Assembly: GCA_051649365.1 (NCBI GenBank)
Contig: JBOFGY010000070.1
Span: forward strand, 1-14,108
Length of the DNA: 14,108 bases
Source: CAVTAE01 sp051649365
GTDB lineage: Bacteria > Deinococcota > Deinococci > Deinococcales > Trueperaceae
Direction: 5' to 3'
In this document: positions 1-7,561 of the stretch, one piece after another
How the letters are laid out: every line of letters starts with the position of its first letter
Position numbering within the stretch: position 1 is the stretch's first letter
The notes under the pieces: generated by a model
What the model was told of the DNA's origin: nothing
The model's input: the letters and a program-made list of their open reading frames with translations, nothing else
The model's database searches: none
Translations under genes and position numbers: made by a program

Positions 1-250
1 GGTCATAAGGCGGCAGGCGCGTGGCGTTTTCCTTGCCAATAAACACAGTGCCGCTATCTGCCTGTTCAAAGCCGGCAATCAGACGAAGACAGGTTGTTTT
101 CCCAGAGCCAGACGGCCCCAGAAACGTAAAAAACTCGCCGTCGCCAACTTCAAAGCTAACGTTGTCCACCGCTTTGACAGAACCAAACGTGCGGGAGACT
201 TGGGCGAAAGTGACTGCGTTGGTGGCTGAATTAGTAGGTGATTGATTCAT
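1..250 (-). CDS. ydcT: YdcT-like polyamine ABC transporter ATP-binding protein (partial, N-terminal part)
   Basis: This is the N-terminal 83 codons of an ABC transporter ATPase; the rest lies beyond the left edge. The frame reads from an ATG at 248-250. It shows the N-terminal beta-strands, then the Walker A motif GPSGSGKTT followed by CLRLIAGFEQ. From memory the segment is very close to E. coli YdcT, including the GEFF strand just before Walker A and the LPP segment at the end of what is visible. The protein would power import of putrescine or spermidine from the inner face of the membrane. It follows patD in the same direction, with a heptamer-repeat hairpin in the 90-bp gap. No clear Shine-Dalgarno sequence precedes the ATG, which is unusual in this window and may reflect the adjacent repeat. 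Walker B, the signature motif and the C-terminal domain cannot be judged. The permease genes expected next are out of view. Confidence 0.88.
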   Translation of the reverse strand, partial: MNQSPTNSATNAVTFAQVSRTFGSVKAVDNVSFEVGDGEFFTFLGPSGSGKTTCLRLIAGFEQADSGTVFIGKENATRLPPYD

Positions 251-272
251 AAGCTATCCGTAGATAGCCGTC

Positions 273-338
273 AGCTATCAGCCATCAGCCGTCAGCTTTT
301 TATTTTTGCTGATAGCTGATAGCTGATAGCTGATAGCT
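273..338. repeat. Heptamer-iterated inverted repeat (GCTGATA units)
   Basis: The right arm (308-338) is four tandem copies of GCTGATA plus GCT. The left arm (273-296) is a diverged inverted copy made of TATCAGC-like units. About 21 of 24 positions pair across a T-rich 11-base spacer (297-307). The element fills most of the gap between the patD stop and the ydcT start. In RNA it would form a strong hairpin within the operon transcript. It could act as a partial terminator or a processing and stability element, but neither role is shown by the sequence. Confidence 0.85.
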
Positions 339-340
339 TC

Positions 341-1777
341 CTAGTGTTTCACCATAACGTGCTTGGTAATCTGATAATCCTTCACTGCTTCGATGGACAT
401 ATCTTTACCAAAGCCTGATTGCTTAAAGCCGCCGTGTGGGCCTTCTGAGACGAGGGGCGTGTGGTCGTTAATCCAGACGGTGCCGAACTCGAGTTCCCCA
501 GAGAGTTTCATGGCGCGGCCAACGTCTTTTGTAAAGATAGAAGCCGCCAAACCATACGGCACGTCATTACCAAATTTTATCGCTTCTGCGTCGTCTTTGA
601 ATGTCGTAATTGCAAGCACGGGCCCGAAAACTTCGCTTTGGATGATTTCAGCTTTCTGGTCAGTCGTTGTAATAACCGTAGGCTCGAAAAAATAACCTTT
701 GCCTTTTTTGCTCTTGCCGCCCGTCAGGATTTTGCCACCAGCTTTTTTCGCTCTTGCCACAAACCCTTCCACACGTTCGCGCTGTGCGCCAGAAACAAAG
801 GGCCCCATCGCCGTGTCATCTTCAAAAGGCGAACCGACCTTGACAGCTTTCATCGCTTCGACAACTGCTTCTTGCATTGCTTTCAGGTTTGCCTTGGTCG
901 TATACACGCGCGTGGCGGCGGTGCAGTCTTGACCTGTGTTCATCGTCGCACCAAAGCTGGCCTTTGCGGCAGCAAGTTCAATGTCTGCATCATCTAAAAC
1001 AATCACGGGTGCCTTGCCACCAAGCTCCAGATGAACGCGCTTGAGCGTACTGGCGGCACTCGCCATAATTTTCTTGCCTGTGTTGGTCGAGCCTGTCAAA
1101 CTCACCATGCGTACCAGAGGATGATCTACCAAAGCCTGCCCTGCGTCGTTGCCACCAGAAACGATATTCACGACACCATCAGGAATACCTGCTTCCTTGA
1201 TGATTTCACCGAGCATGAGCGCGGTAAGCGGGGTCGTCGGTGCGGGTTTAAGAACAACCGTGCAACCTGCCGCGAGTGCGGGGCCAAGTTTCCAGCCTGC
1301 CATGAGCAATGGATAGTTCCAGGGCGCAATCTGCCCGATGACACCCACAGGCTCGTGGCGAAACATCGAGGTGTAACCTTTGGCGTATTCACCCGCAGCC
1401 ATGCCGTGAACATCACGCGCGGCTGCTGCAAAAAAGCGCAGGTTGTCCACGCAAAAAGGCACGTCACCACCAAGCGAGAGCATCGCGTAGGGCTTGCCTG
1501 TATTTTCGGATTCGACTCTGGCAAAGTCTTCGGCTCTAGCCTCGAGTAAATCCGCAAGTTTCCAAATCGCCTTGCTGCGCTCACCAGGCGTGAGCTTTGA
1601 CCAACGCCCATCATAAAAAGCAGTGTGCGCCGCTTGGACAGCGACATCTATATCAGCCTTACTCGCATCCGGCACTTCCGCGATGATGTCACCTGTGGCA
1701 GGATTTTCAATCTTGAGTTTGTTACGCGATTTGCTTTTGGTGTAACTGCCGCCGATGAATAGGTCGTAGTTGTACAT
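341..1777 (-). CDS. patD: Gamma-aminobutyraldehyde dehydrogenase (PatD/YdcW type)
   Basis: This 478-residue NAD+-dependent aldehyde dehydrogenase is full length for the family (about 475). It should oxidise 4-aminobutanal, the product of putrescine transamination or oxidation, to GABA in the cytoplasm. Visible landmarks are PWNYP with the catalytic Asn154, Lys177 in VLKPAP, the cofactor loop LTGSTNTG at 227-234, the general base Glu251 in LELGGK, and the nucleophile Cys285 in TGQDCTA. The C-terminus HVMVKH matches E. coli PatD as I remember it, and the long stretches around the active site are alike, so PatD is preferred over betaine-aldehyde dehydrogenase. A good Shine-Dalgarno sequence (complement of 1781-1787) precedes the ATG at 1775-1777. 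It lies between ydcS and ydcT, whereas in E. coli patD is last in the operon. Linkage to a polyamine importer supports the substrate call. Hairpin repeats occupy both flanking gaps. Confidence 0.92.
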   Translation of the reverse strand: MYNYDLFIGGSYTKSKSRNKLKIENPATGDIIAEVPDASKADIDVAVQAAHTAFYDGRWSKLTPGERSKAIWKLADLLEARAEDFARVESENTGKPYAMLSLGGDVPFCVDNLRFFAAAARDVHGMAAGEYAKGYTSMFRHEPVGVIGQIAPWNYPLLMAGWKLGPALAAGCTVVLKPAPTTPLTALMLGEIIKEAGIPDGVVNIVSGGNDAGQALVDHPLVRMVSLTGSTNTGKKIMASAASTLKRVHLELGGKAPVIVLDDADIELAAAKASFGATMNTGQDCTAATRVYTTKANLKAMQEAVVEAMKAVKVGSPFEDDTAMGPFVSGAQRERVEGFVARAKKAGGKILTGGKSKKGKGYFFEPTVITTTDQKAEIIQSEVFGPVLAITTFKDDAEAIKFGNDVPYGLAASIFTKDVGRAMKLSGELEFGTVWINDHTPLVSEGPHGGFKQSGFGKDMSIEAVKDYQITKHVMVKH

Positions 1778-1790
1778 GAGCCCTCCCTAA

Positions 1791-1858
1791 AGTTAAAGGT
1801 TAAAGGTTGAAAGTGGAAAGGTTAAAAACCTTCAACCTTTAACCTTCAACCTTTAACT
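1791..1858. repeat. Heptamer-iterated inverted repeat (AGGTTRA units)
   Basis: The left arm (1791-1823) iterates a 7-bp unit of the form AGGTTAA/AGGTTGA. The right arm (1827-1858) is its inverted counterpart, made of TTAACCT/TTCAACC units. Pairing is imperfect but extends over about 30 bases with a very short spacer. It lies in the 107-bp gap between the ydcS stop and the patD start. Hairpins after a solute-binding-protein gene often raise its expression relative to downstream genes by protecting the upstream mRNA; that role is an inference here. The unit differs in sequence from the repeat at 273-338 but has the same 7-bp period. Confidence 0.85.
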
Positions 1859-1884
1859 ATCTAAACGTTTTTAATTGCAAATGC

Positions 1885-3033
1885 TTATCTACCACCAAGG
1901 ATTGCGATGTAATTCGTCACCCACTCGTGATAAGGCACACATTCGCCCTGGCTCTCGCACTTGGTTACGGGTGTGCGCCAGAAGCTGATTCTTTCAAAGT
2001 TATCAATGCCGTTGGTTTTGCAACCTTCCGCGCCCAGGAGTTCGTTGCCTTCGCAGGCAGTGGGAACGGCTGGCACAGAACCGAACCAGGCGGCCAGGTC
2101 ACCCTGGAGTTTGGGGTTGAGGGAGTGCTCGAGCCACTTGTAAGCGCAGTTAGGATTCTCAGCCTCGGCGTGCAGCATCGTCGTATCGGCCCAACCCGTC
2201 GCACCTTCTTTAGGAATGGTGCTAGCAACAGGCTGACTATCGGCGGTGAGGAGATTGACTTGGAAAGGCCAAGAACCGGACGCGGCCACGCCTTCATTCT
2301 TGAAGTCATCAATTTGTACGAAAGCATCGTGCCAATAACGGCCCACGAGTTCGCGCTGTTGACGAAGCAAGTCAAGGGCAGCATTAAACTGGTCGCGGTT
2401 AAGTTCGTAGGGGTCTGTGATGCCAAGTTCTGGCTGGTGCGTCATGAGATAAAGTGCTGCATCTGCAATGTGGATGGGACCGTCAAACGCTTGAACGCGA
2501 CCTTTGTTTGAAGCACCGTCTGCGAGCGTGGTTTCTTCAAACACAACGCTCCAGCTCGAGGGTGCTTCAGGGAAAAGTTCGGTGTTGTACAACAGCACGT
2601 TGGCTCCCCACTGATAGGGAACGCCATAGTGAATATCATCTACCGTGTGCCAAGCTGCGCTTTGCAAACGCTCGTCAACGGTTGACCAGCTTGGGATAAG
2701 GTCAGTATTAATCGGTTGTACTTGCTCTCCAGCAATAAGGCGCAAGCTGGCATCACCCGAGGCAGTGACAAGGTCAAAACCGCCTTCGTTCATGAGAGCA
2801 ACCATTTCATCAGACGTGGCGGCGGTTTTTACGTTGACGTTGCAGCCTGTGTCCGCTTCAAAGCCTGTAACCCAATCAAACTTAGGGTCGGTTTCGCCAC
2901 GTTCGATATAACCGGCCCAGGCGACGATATTAAGTTGACCTTCGCCCTCACCCACTTCGGTCATTTGGGCGTGGCTTGGTAGTACCACGACAAGGGCAGC
3001 ACAGATAAACGCAGCGAGTAGTTTTAGTTTCAT
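1885..3033 (-). CDS. ydcS: YdcS-like polyamine ABC transporter periplasmic binding protein
   Basis: This 382-residue extracellular solute-binding protein of the PotD/PotF group should capture putrescine or spermidine and deliver it to the membrane permeases. Residues 1-22 form a signal peptide with a Lys-rich start, a hydrophobic core and a likely signal peptidase I site after SHA; there is no lipobox cysteine. The mature part closely resembles E. coli YdcS in memory, for example YIERGETD, VNVKTAATSDEM, LVTASGDASLRL, FKNEGV, GWADTTMLH and the C-terminal YIAILGGR. The ATG at 3031-3033 was chosen over the longer frame that begins at 3093, because GGAGGG lies just upstream of it (complement of 3038-3043) and the signal peptide then starts correctly. 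It is the first gene of the polyamine operon. E. coli YdcS has also been reported to have polyhydroxybutyrate synthase activity; nothing here tests that. Confidence 0.92.
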   Translation of the reverse strand: MKLKLLAAFICAALVVVLPSHAQMTEVGEGEGQLNIVAWAGYIERGETDPKFDWVTGFEADTGCNVNVKTAATSDEMVALMNEGGFDLVTASGDASLRLIAGEQVQPINTDLIPSWSTVDERLQSAAWHTVDDIHYGVPYQWGANVLLYNTELFPEAPSSWSVVFEETTLADGASNKGRVQAFDGPIHIADAALYLMTHQPELGITDPYELNRDQFNAALDLLRQQRELVGRYWHDAFVQIDDFKNEGVAASGSWPFQVNLLTADSQPVASTIPKEGATGWADTTMLHAEAENPNCAYKWLEHSLNPKLQGDLAAWFGSVPAVPTACEGNELLGAEGCKTNGIDNFERISFWRTPVTKCESQGECVPYHEWVTNYIAILGGR

Positions 3034-3469
3034 AGTTCCCTCCAGGTATGACGAGACGACGAGTGAGAGCAAAACCTTGAATCCTTCGTTCACTACTAAG
3101 TGACTTATAAAAACTCGAGTTATTTGCTAAAACCTAAAATGAAGAGTCGTTCATCAAAAACGTTTGGCACAGCTTACAACGTCCTTACTAGGAACAGCAA
3201 GCAGGGAGGGGATTTTGGCTGTTCACACACGCCTTTGAACCAGTTGCGAATGAAAATAACCCTAAAACAATTCGCTACCTTAATCTTAACTAGGACTGTG
3301 TTCGTAACGTCAGCAAAAGCAAAAGTTAGATGCAGCCCTACAAATTATGAAAGCCACCGTACCTTCAGCAATACAACGACCTTCCTTGCAACAAAAGGAA
3401 TTGCAGTCTACAATCTTGACAGCCCCTACAATTCATGGAATACCTAGGGAAGGCAATTCTGGATTCTTT
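3034..3469. other. Non-coding divergent intergenic region
   Basis: This 436-bp gap separates the divergent ydcS and sensor-kinase genes. Reading both strands I find no convincing gene, tRNA or riboswitch. It contains one CTCGAG (3114-3119) and the weak promoter candidate listed separately. A LytTR-type direct-repeat operator might be expected here, but I could not identify a pair of sites with the usual spacing. The open frame at 3100-3447 looks random in composition and has no ribosome binding site. Confidence 0.6.
3104..3131 (-). promoter_or_regulatory. Weak sigma70-like promoter candidate for ydcS
   Basis: On the minus strand a -10 hexamer TATAAG (complement of 3104-3109) lies about 16 bases from a poor -35 TTTAGC (complement of 3126-3131). 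This is roughly 70 bases upstream of the ydcS start codon. Only the -10 is a good match, and a CTCGAG palindrome lies in the spacer. It is a guess based on position and the -10. Confidence 0.22.
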
Positions 3470-4960
3470 ATGCCAACTCATGTCCTCCAAGCGAAATCTT
3501 CCCGCCGGCGTCCGCGTAGAGTGATTCTGTTGTCGTTGTTAGCCCTAGTGACGTGGGCGGCAGGTGTTTTCTTTTACGCCATTAACGACTTTTTTTTGTT
3601 TAATCCAGAAGTATTGATGATAACGACACCTACACCTAATCATCTCATTAACGCGACGATTGAAACCCTGCGCGAGCAGTGGTTGGCGGCCTCGGGGTTA
3701 CTGTTTTTTGGCTTTACGCCGCTGTTTCGTCGTGCTATCAGAGACAAAATCTTGCCAGGCGATTTTATGAGGCTTGCCCTTGTCATGGCCCTGTTGCAAG
3801 GGCTTCTCGTTGCTAATGCTTACTACTTTTATAGTCTAGAAGATCAAGACCGAAATCATATCCATAATTATGGGCTTCTTTTAGTCATTATTGCTGGATT
3901 ACTTGGCGGCAAGCGGTTAGGTCTTTTGGCAGGTTTTCTTAATATGCTTAGCTTAGGAGCCTTATTCAACGTTTATAAAGCTCCTGACGTGAATTTTATT
4001 CGCCTTTGTCTTACCGGACTTTGGTTGATCGTGCCACTTTGGGTGGGTGGGGTGGTGGGTTATTTACGTAGTTACTTACGAGAGAAACGTTTTGCTCCGC
4101 TGCCCCTTTTACTTTTCGGATTCCTCTCTGAGTGGCTGGTCATGGTGTTGTCGGTAATCACTACGTGGACTCCTAGCGAGTTTGCCAACAACTTTTTCTA
4201 TAATATATTTACAACCCCAATCTTTTTACTCGGATTCTCCTTTCTTGTCTATTACCGCAAAGATTACGACGAAGGAACCCTCAAAATGACGCAAACAGAA
4301 CTCGCACTTGCCGAAGCAGAACTTAAAGCTTTACGCGCACAAATCAATCCACACTTTATGTTGAACTCACTCAGTGTGATTCATCACCTCGTGCGCACAC
4401 AGCCAGAAACTGCGCGGAATTTACTGCTCGATTTATCTGACTTGTTTCAGCATACGTTGCGTGCTGGAGATTTCGTGCCGCTTCGCCAAGAGTTAGAGCA
4501 CGTGCGGGCTTACCTTGCTTTAGAGCAGGCCCGCCTCACCAAACGCCTTAATGTGATGTGGGCCGTGCTCGCCGAAGACAAGCTCGAGACCCCCGTTCCC
4601 ACGCTTATTTTGCAACCGATTATCGAGAACGCCATTGTTCACGGCATTGCCCCAAAACCTGAAGGCGGTACGCTCAGTATTTTGGTCAGGCAAAGTGAGG
4701 ATGATTTGCATATCCAAGTGGTAGACAATGGTGTGGGGTTTGATGTCCATGAAGATTCTGAACTGCAACCCGTCTCGCATCATCCTGATCGCCCCTCTAT
4801 TGGGCTTAGCAATATTGATTTGCGCTTGCGGCTTTTATACGGTGAAGCCTACCGTTTGAAAATTGCGTCTACACCTGGCGCAGGTACAACCGTCGAACTA
4901 AAAATCCCTGTTACCTCGAGACGAGCCCTCGAGTCTGTCAGAGAGCTGGTGGAGGTATGA
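3470..4960 (+). CDS. LytS-type sensor histidine kinase
   Basis: This 496-residue membrane histidine kinase is of the LytS/YehU class. After a basic N-terminus, about six or seven hydrophobic segments occupy residues 17-262. They include a Gly-rich GLLGGKRLGLLAGF stretch that resembles the 5TM-5TMR_LYT sensor module. A short coiled linker then leads to the His_kinase domain, RAQINPHFMLNSL, with the phospho-accepting His295. The HATPase domain has an N-box, LQPIIENAIVHG, with Asn387 as the Mg-ATP ligand, a G1 box VVDNGVGF at 417-424, and GLSNIDLRL near 445. The ATG at 3470 was chosen because the membrane segment begins soon after it. The reading frame is open back to 3347, but those extra residues look non-coding. 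The ribosome site is poor: GGGAAGG at 3447-3453 is about 16 bases away. The gene overlaps the response regulator by ATGA, so the two are translationally coupled. The stimulus is unknown. Confidence 0.9.
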   Translation: MPTHVLQAKSSRRRPRRVILLSLLALVTWAAGVFFYAINDFFLFNPEVLMITTPTPNHLINATIETLREQWLAASGLLFFGFTPLFRRAIRDKILPGDFMRLALVMALLQGLLVANAYYFYSLEDQDRNHIHNYGLLLVIIAGLLGGKRLGLLAGFLNMLSLGALFNVYKAPDVNFIRLCLTGLWLIVPLWVGGVVGYLRSYLREKRFAPLPLLLFGFLSEWLVMVLSVITTWTPSEFANNFFYNIFTTPIFLLGFSFLVYYRKDYDEGTLKMTQTELALAEAELKALRAQINPHFMLNSLSVIHHLVRTQPETARNLLLDLSDLFQHTLRAGDFVPLRQELEHVRAYLALEQARLTKRLNVMWAVLAEDKLETPVPTLILQPIIENAIVHGIAPKPEGGTLSILVRQSEDDLHIQVVDNGVGFDVHEDSELQPVSHHPDRPSIGLSNIDLRLRLLYGEAYRLKIASTPGAGTTVELKIPVTSRRALESVRELVEV

Positions 4961-5724
4961 GCAAAACGATGACGATACTGATTGCGGAAGACGAAGAACA
5001 CACCCGCGCAGAGTTGAGATATCTCCTCGTGGGTCTCGAGCCCGAGGCGGAAATTCTCGAGTCAGATGATGGTCTAGAAACAATTCAACTTGTCAACGAT
5101 AGAGCAGTAGATGTTTTGTTCTTAGACATCAATATGCCAGGTGAGAGCGGGCTTAACATTGCCGCAACCCTCATGGATAAACCTAAGTCCCCGCTTATTA
5201 TTTTTGGTACAGCTTACAGCCAACACGCGTTAAAAGCTTTTGAACTTGCCGCGATTGATTACCTCGTGAAACCATACCGTGAAATGCGCTTGCGGCAGAC
5301 GCTGGACAGAGTACGTCAGCTTTTAGGGCAACGTGAAACCGAGCAACCTACACGCTATCCCGCCGAACCCACCACGAAACAAATCAACAAACTTTGGGCT
5401 GTACGTGATGAAGAAGTCGGTGTTCTCTTAGACTACAAAGATATCTTGTGGTTTGAAGCCGATGACAAGCGTGTGTTCGTGCAAAGTCTAGCGAGCGAAA
5501 AATTACTCGTGCGTTACACTATGCGTGAGTTAGAAGAACGTTTAACCGCCCATCAGTTTGCACGGACGCATAAAAGCTATCTCGTGAATTTGGAGCACGT
5601 GCACGAGATTGAGCCTTGGTTTTCGGGCACCTATCTTTTGCGGCTTGATGATGAAGCAAAAAGTAAAGTGCCGCTCTCGAGGCAGTTTGCAAAGCAGTTA
5701 AAAGAGGTCATGGGGTGGTTTTGA
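4957..5724 (+). CDS. LytTR-family response regulator
   Basis: This 255-residue cytoplasmic DNA-binding regulator is the partner of the upstream LytS-type kinase. The receiver domain (residues 5-120) has the acidic pair Glu11/Asp12, the phospho-acceptor Asp57 in LFLDINMPG, Thr85 and Lys105 in YLVKPY. The C-terminal LytTR domain (about 145-250) carries the typical FARTHKSYLVN motif and a final KVPLSRQFAKQLKE helix. Such regulators bind paired direct repeats upstream of their targets; none could be identified here. The start shown overlaps the kinase stop (ATGA). GGAGG at 4951-4955 is very close to this ATG, so the in-frame ATG at 4969 is a possible alternative. Typical targets of the family are permeases, cell-wall or virulence genes, so a link to the neighbouring polyamine or NAD genes is only positional. 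Confidence 0.92.
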   Translation: MSKTMTILIAEDEEHTRAELRYLLVGLEPEAEILESDDGLETIQLVNDRAVDVLFLDINMPGESGLNIAATLMDKPKSPLIIFGTAYSQHALKAFELAAIDYLVKPYREMRLRQTLDRVRQLLGQRETEQPTRYPAEPTTKQINKLWAVRDEEVGVLLDYKDILWFEADDKRVFVQSLASEKLLVRYTMRELEERLTAHQFARTHKSYLVNLEHVHEIEPWFSGTYLLRLDDEAKSKVPLSRQFAKQLKEVMGWF

Positions 5725-5766
5725 TAAGGCAGAGAGCTTAAAAGCCTTTTTGCTTTCTGCCTTATC
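5723..5766. terminator. Hairpin between convergent genes, possible bidirectional terminator
   Basis: The arms 5723-5737 (GATAAGGCAGAGAGC) and 5752-5766 pair at 14 of 15 positions, with one G-T pair, around a 14-base loop. The hairpin sits between the stops of the convergent response-regulator and nadV genes and begins inside the regulator's stop codon. No long T-run follows on either strand, so it may be a weak or factor-assisted terminator. Confidence 0.55.
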
Positions 5767-5774
5767 CATACATT

Positions 5775-7136
5775 TTATCTACTGCGAATTGTTGCTAAGC
5801 TGTCATCCACTAACAACTCCCCATTCTCGTAAACTGTTCGCAAAACTTTTTCACCTTGCACCTCATCTGCGCTCGTTACAAAACGGTTCTTGATTTTGTA
5901 AAGCTCGAGCCTGCCCGTCTTCGACTTTTTGCCTGGGTCAGTCACAGGGTCTTTTGAAACTGGACGAGGCACACCGTCCACCACAACTTCACTACATTTC
6001 ATCGCAAACTTTTGTGTGTCACGGTTGACTTGTTGCAAGAGTGCGCCGCCCATACCAAACGCGATATTTGTCGCACTGTATTCATAACGCTCGGCCAGGT
6101 CTAAAATTCTGCGAATCGAATCTTCGTTAATGCCGTCACCTTGAATGACGCGCATTCCATGGATGACTTTATAACCTTTGCTATTTTTGGTGGCACCGTA
6201 TTTGGACTCGAGGAGTTGCAACGTGCGTAAGACAATGAGGGGCGGATCGCCACTATCTGGACGAACAACAATTGTTGCACCAGAGTCTTGTACTTGTTGT
6301 TTTAACTCTTCTCCCCAAATGTATTCAACAGCATTATAAAGGTCATAGCTATCTGACACAGCCGCGATGACTGCGCCAGGTTTGCCAAACTGCCTTACAA
6401 AATTGCTGTACGCATCAGTTTCATTAGGTCTACCCCAGCTTGTCACCGTTGAGTGTTCCATTGCTGGAATTGAAAACGCGGCCATTGGTTCTTGGTAATA
6501 CTTACGTGCAAATAACAAGGCTTCTACAGTGTCCGAGCCCATAAAGTTTGTGAGGTGGGCGCAGCCACCAAGTCCTGCACTTTCTGCGCTCGAGACCCCA
6601 CGTGCGCCAAAGTCGTGCAGCTTGAAAGCAATCTCGGCTTTCGGGTCATCAGCGGTGCGCTCGAGAAAACTCAAAATTAATTTTTTAAGGCTGTGACTCA
6701 CTGTTGCGACTGTCGTGCCGTACCAAACCGTTCTTAAAAGCTGTGTTTCTAACCAGCTAGGCAGCCAGAAAAGTTCTTCATCCGTTGACTCAACGGTTAC
6801 TAAAACGTTGTGCGTAGGAACGACCATGCCTTCGGGTACAGCACGGATTTTTACAGGGGGCAGGCCGTTGTACTTCTCGACAATTTTTAGCCAGCCATCT
6901 TTGGGAAAATAATCTGCACCAAAATGCGCTTTGAAAATTCTCTCAGCTTCTGAAATGTGTTCTTTCTTAACAGGATTCTCGAGCCATGTTTTAAGCAGGG
7001 ACTGTAAACCAAAGAATTTCGTCTCACTGTAAACACCGCCCCTCGACTCGATGTAACTAAACATCTGCGAGGTTTTGGGCGGGTACTGTTTGAAGTGAGT
7101 GACTTTGTAAGAATCGGTTGCGGTAATAAGGTTCAT
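5775..7136 (-). CDS. nadV: Nicotinamide phosphoribosyltransferase (NadV/Nampt)
   Basis: This 453-residue enzyme should condense nicotinamide with PRPP to give NMN, a one-step salvage route that bypasses nicotinamidase. It is about the usual length for bacterial NadV. Conserved blocks match the Nampt family: the N-terminal TDSYKVTHFKQYP, KLHDFGARGVSS at 172-183, EHSTVTSWG with the catalytic His228, SDSYD with Asp262, VVRPDSGDP with Arg292 and Asp294, VIQGDGIN near 330-337, and NIAFGMGGALLQQVNRD. All key residues are present, so an active enzyme is expected. An AAGGAA ribosome site (complement of 7140-7145) precedes the ATG. It is the last gene of the NAD/ADP-ribose cluster, following an unknown 94-aa protein by 73 bases. 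Its product NMN is the substrate of the adenylyltransferase domain of the nearby NadR, giving a two-step path from nicotinamide to NAD+. Confidence 0.95.
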   Translation of the reverse strand: MNLITATDSYKVTHFKQYPPKTSQMFSYIESRGGVYSETKFFGLQSLLKTWLENPVKKEHISEAERIFKAHFGADYFPKDGWLKIVEKYNGLPPVKIRAVPEGMVVPTHNVLVTVESTDEELFWLPSWLETQLLRTVWYGTTVATVSHSLKKLILSFLERTADDPKAEIAFKLHDFGARGVSSAESAGLGGCAHLTNFMGSDTVEALLFARKYYQEPMAAFSIPAMEHSTVTSWGRPNETDAYSNFVRQFGKPGAVIAAVSDSYDLYNAVEYIWGEELKQQVQDSGATIVVRPDSGDPPLIVLRTLQLLESKYGATKNSKGYKVIHGMRVIQGDGINEDSIRRILDLAERYEYSATNIAFGMGGALLQQVNRDTQKFAMKCSEVVVDGVPRPVSKDPVTDPGKKSKTGRLELYKIKNRFVTSADEVQGEKVLRTVYENGELLVDDSLATIRSR

Positions 7137-7209
7137 GGGTTCCTTCCGTGAGTGGTTTTTTCTTTCTACGTTATTCCTTTTTCGTCTCGTTGGTTTTTAC
7201 AAACAACTT

Positions 7210-7494
7210 TCACTTGAGTGCATAATAACAACCTTGATTGAATAAGCGTAATAGGTTCTCTTCTGTCATCCAGGGGTAGGTTTGTAAAACCTGGGGTCTG
7301 AACAGTTCAAGAGCGGCTTTGGTGTCTGTCATTAAATCTAGACTCTTGTCCGTGTTCCAAACCGTGTCCCAACCAAACTGCATGGCTTTTTGCACGACAT
7401 TATTGTAGCTATCCAGTTGTTCTGTGGATAGCTGTGGATAGTGCAGTTCCAAACGTAACTGTATGGGTTTCAGCCAGTTCGAGGGCAAGTTCAA
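7210..7494 (-). CDS. Unknown 94-aa protein between nadR and nadV
   Basis: I do not recognise this protein. It is 94 residues long, soluble in appearance and rich in aromatic residues and leucine, with no signal peptide or membrane segment. Two parts look alike: YPQLSTEQLDSYNNVVQKAM (about 19-38) and YPWMTEENLLRLFNQGCYYAL (about 73-93, here slightly over one unit). Both follow a pattern Y-P-x-hydrophobic-S/T-x-x-x-L and end in Ala plus a hydrophobic residue, as if a helical unit had been duplicated. The start is a TTG (complement of 7492-7494), with an in-frame TAA four codons upstream and no strong ribosome site. An internal ATG start would lose the first unit. Two overlapping copies of a DnaA-box-like nonamer fall inside the gene, probably by chance. 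Its place between NadR and NadV suggests a role tied to NMN/NAD+ synthesis, but no function can be assigned. Confidence 0.6.
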   Translation of the reverse strand: MNLPSNWLKPIQLRLELHYPQLSTEQLDSYNNVVQKAMQFGWDTVWNTDKSLDLMTDTKAALELFRPQVLQTYPWMTEENLLRLFNQGCYYALK

Positions 7495-7561
7495 GAGCTT
7501 TATTTAAGATGTCCAGCCTCGTGATTCATAAGGATTGTGTCAAATCCTCTCATGCTAAGAT

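Noticed and set aside
273..338. Heptamer repeats considered as a CRISPR array
   Set aside because: The units are 7 bp, directly adjacent and without spacers, and no cas genes are present.
461..1549. Several open frames of 77-178 codons on the plus strand opposite patD
   Set aside because: They are antisense shadows of a well-supported dehydrogenase gene. They have no ribosome sites and their translations show no recognisable family.
1927..2511. 194-codon open frame on the plus strand opposite ydcS
   Set aside because: It lies wholly inside a strongly supported binding-protein gene, and the composition of its translation looks random.
3100..3447. 115-codon open frame in the ydcS-kinase gap
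   Set aside because: No ribosome site, no family resemblance, low-complexity Ser/Thr/Asn-rich translation, and its end runs into the upstream part of the kinase frame.
3034..3469. Paired LytTR operator upstream of ydcS or the kinase
   Set aside because: Several isolated ACGT/ACGTT cores occur, but no two with the expected direct orientation and spacing were convincing by eye.
7423..7441. Two overlapping DnaA-box-like nonamers (TGTGGATAG), with a perfect box at 13328-13336, as a possible origin
   Set aside because: All lie inside genes and are few in number. There is no AT-rich unwinding region and no dnaA, dnaN or plasmid replication gene nearby.
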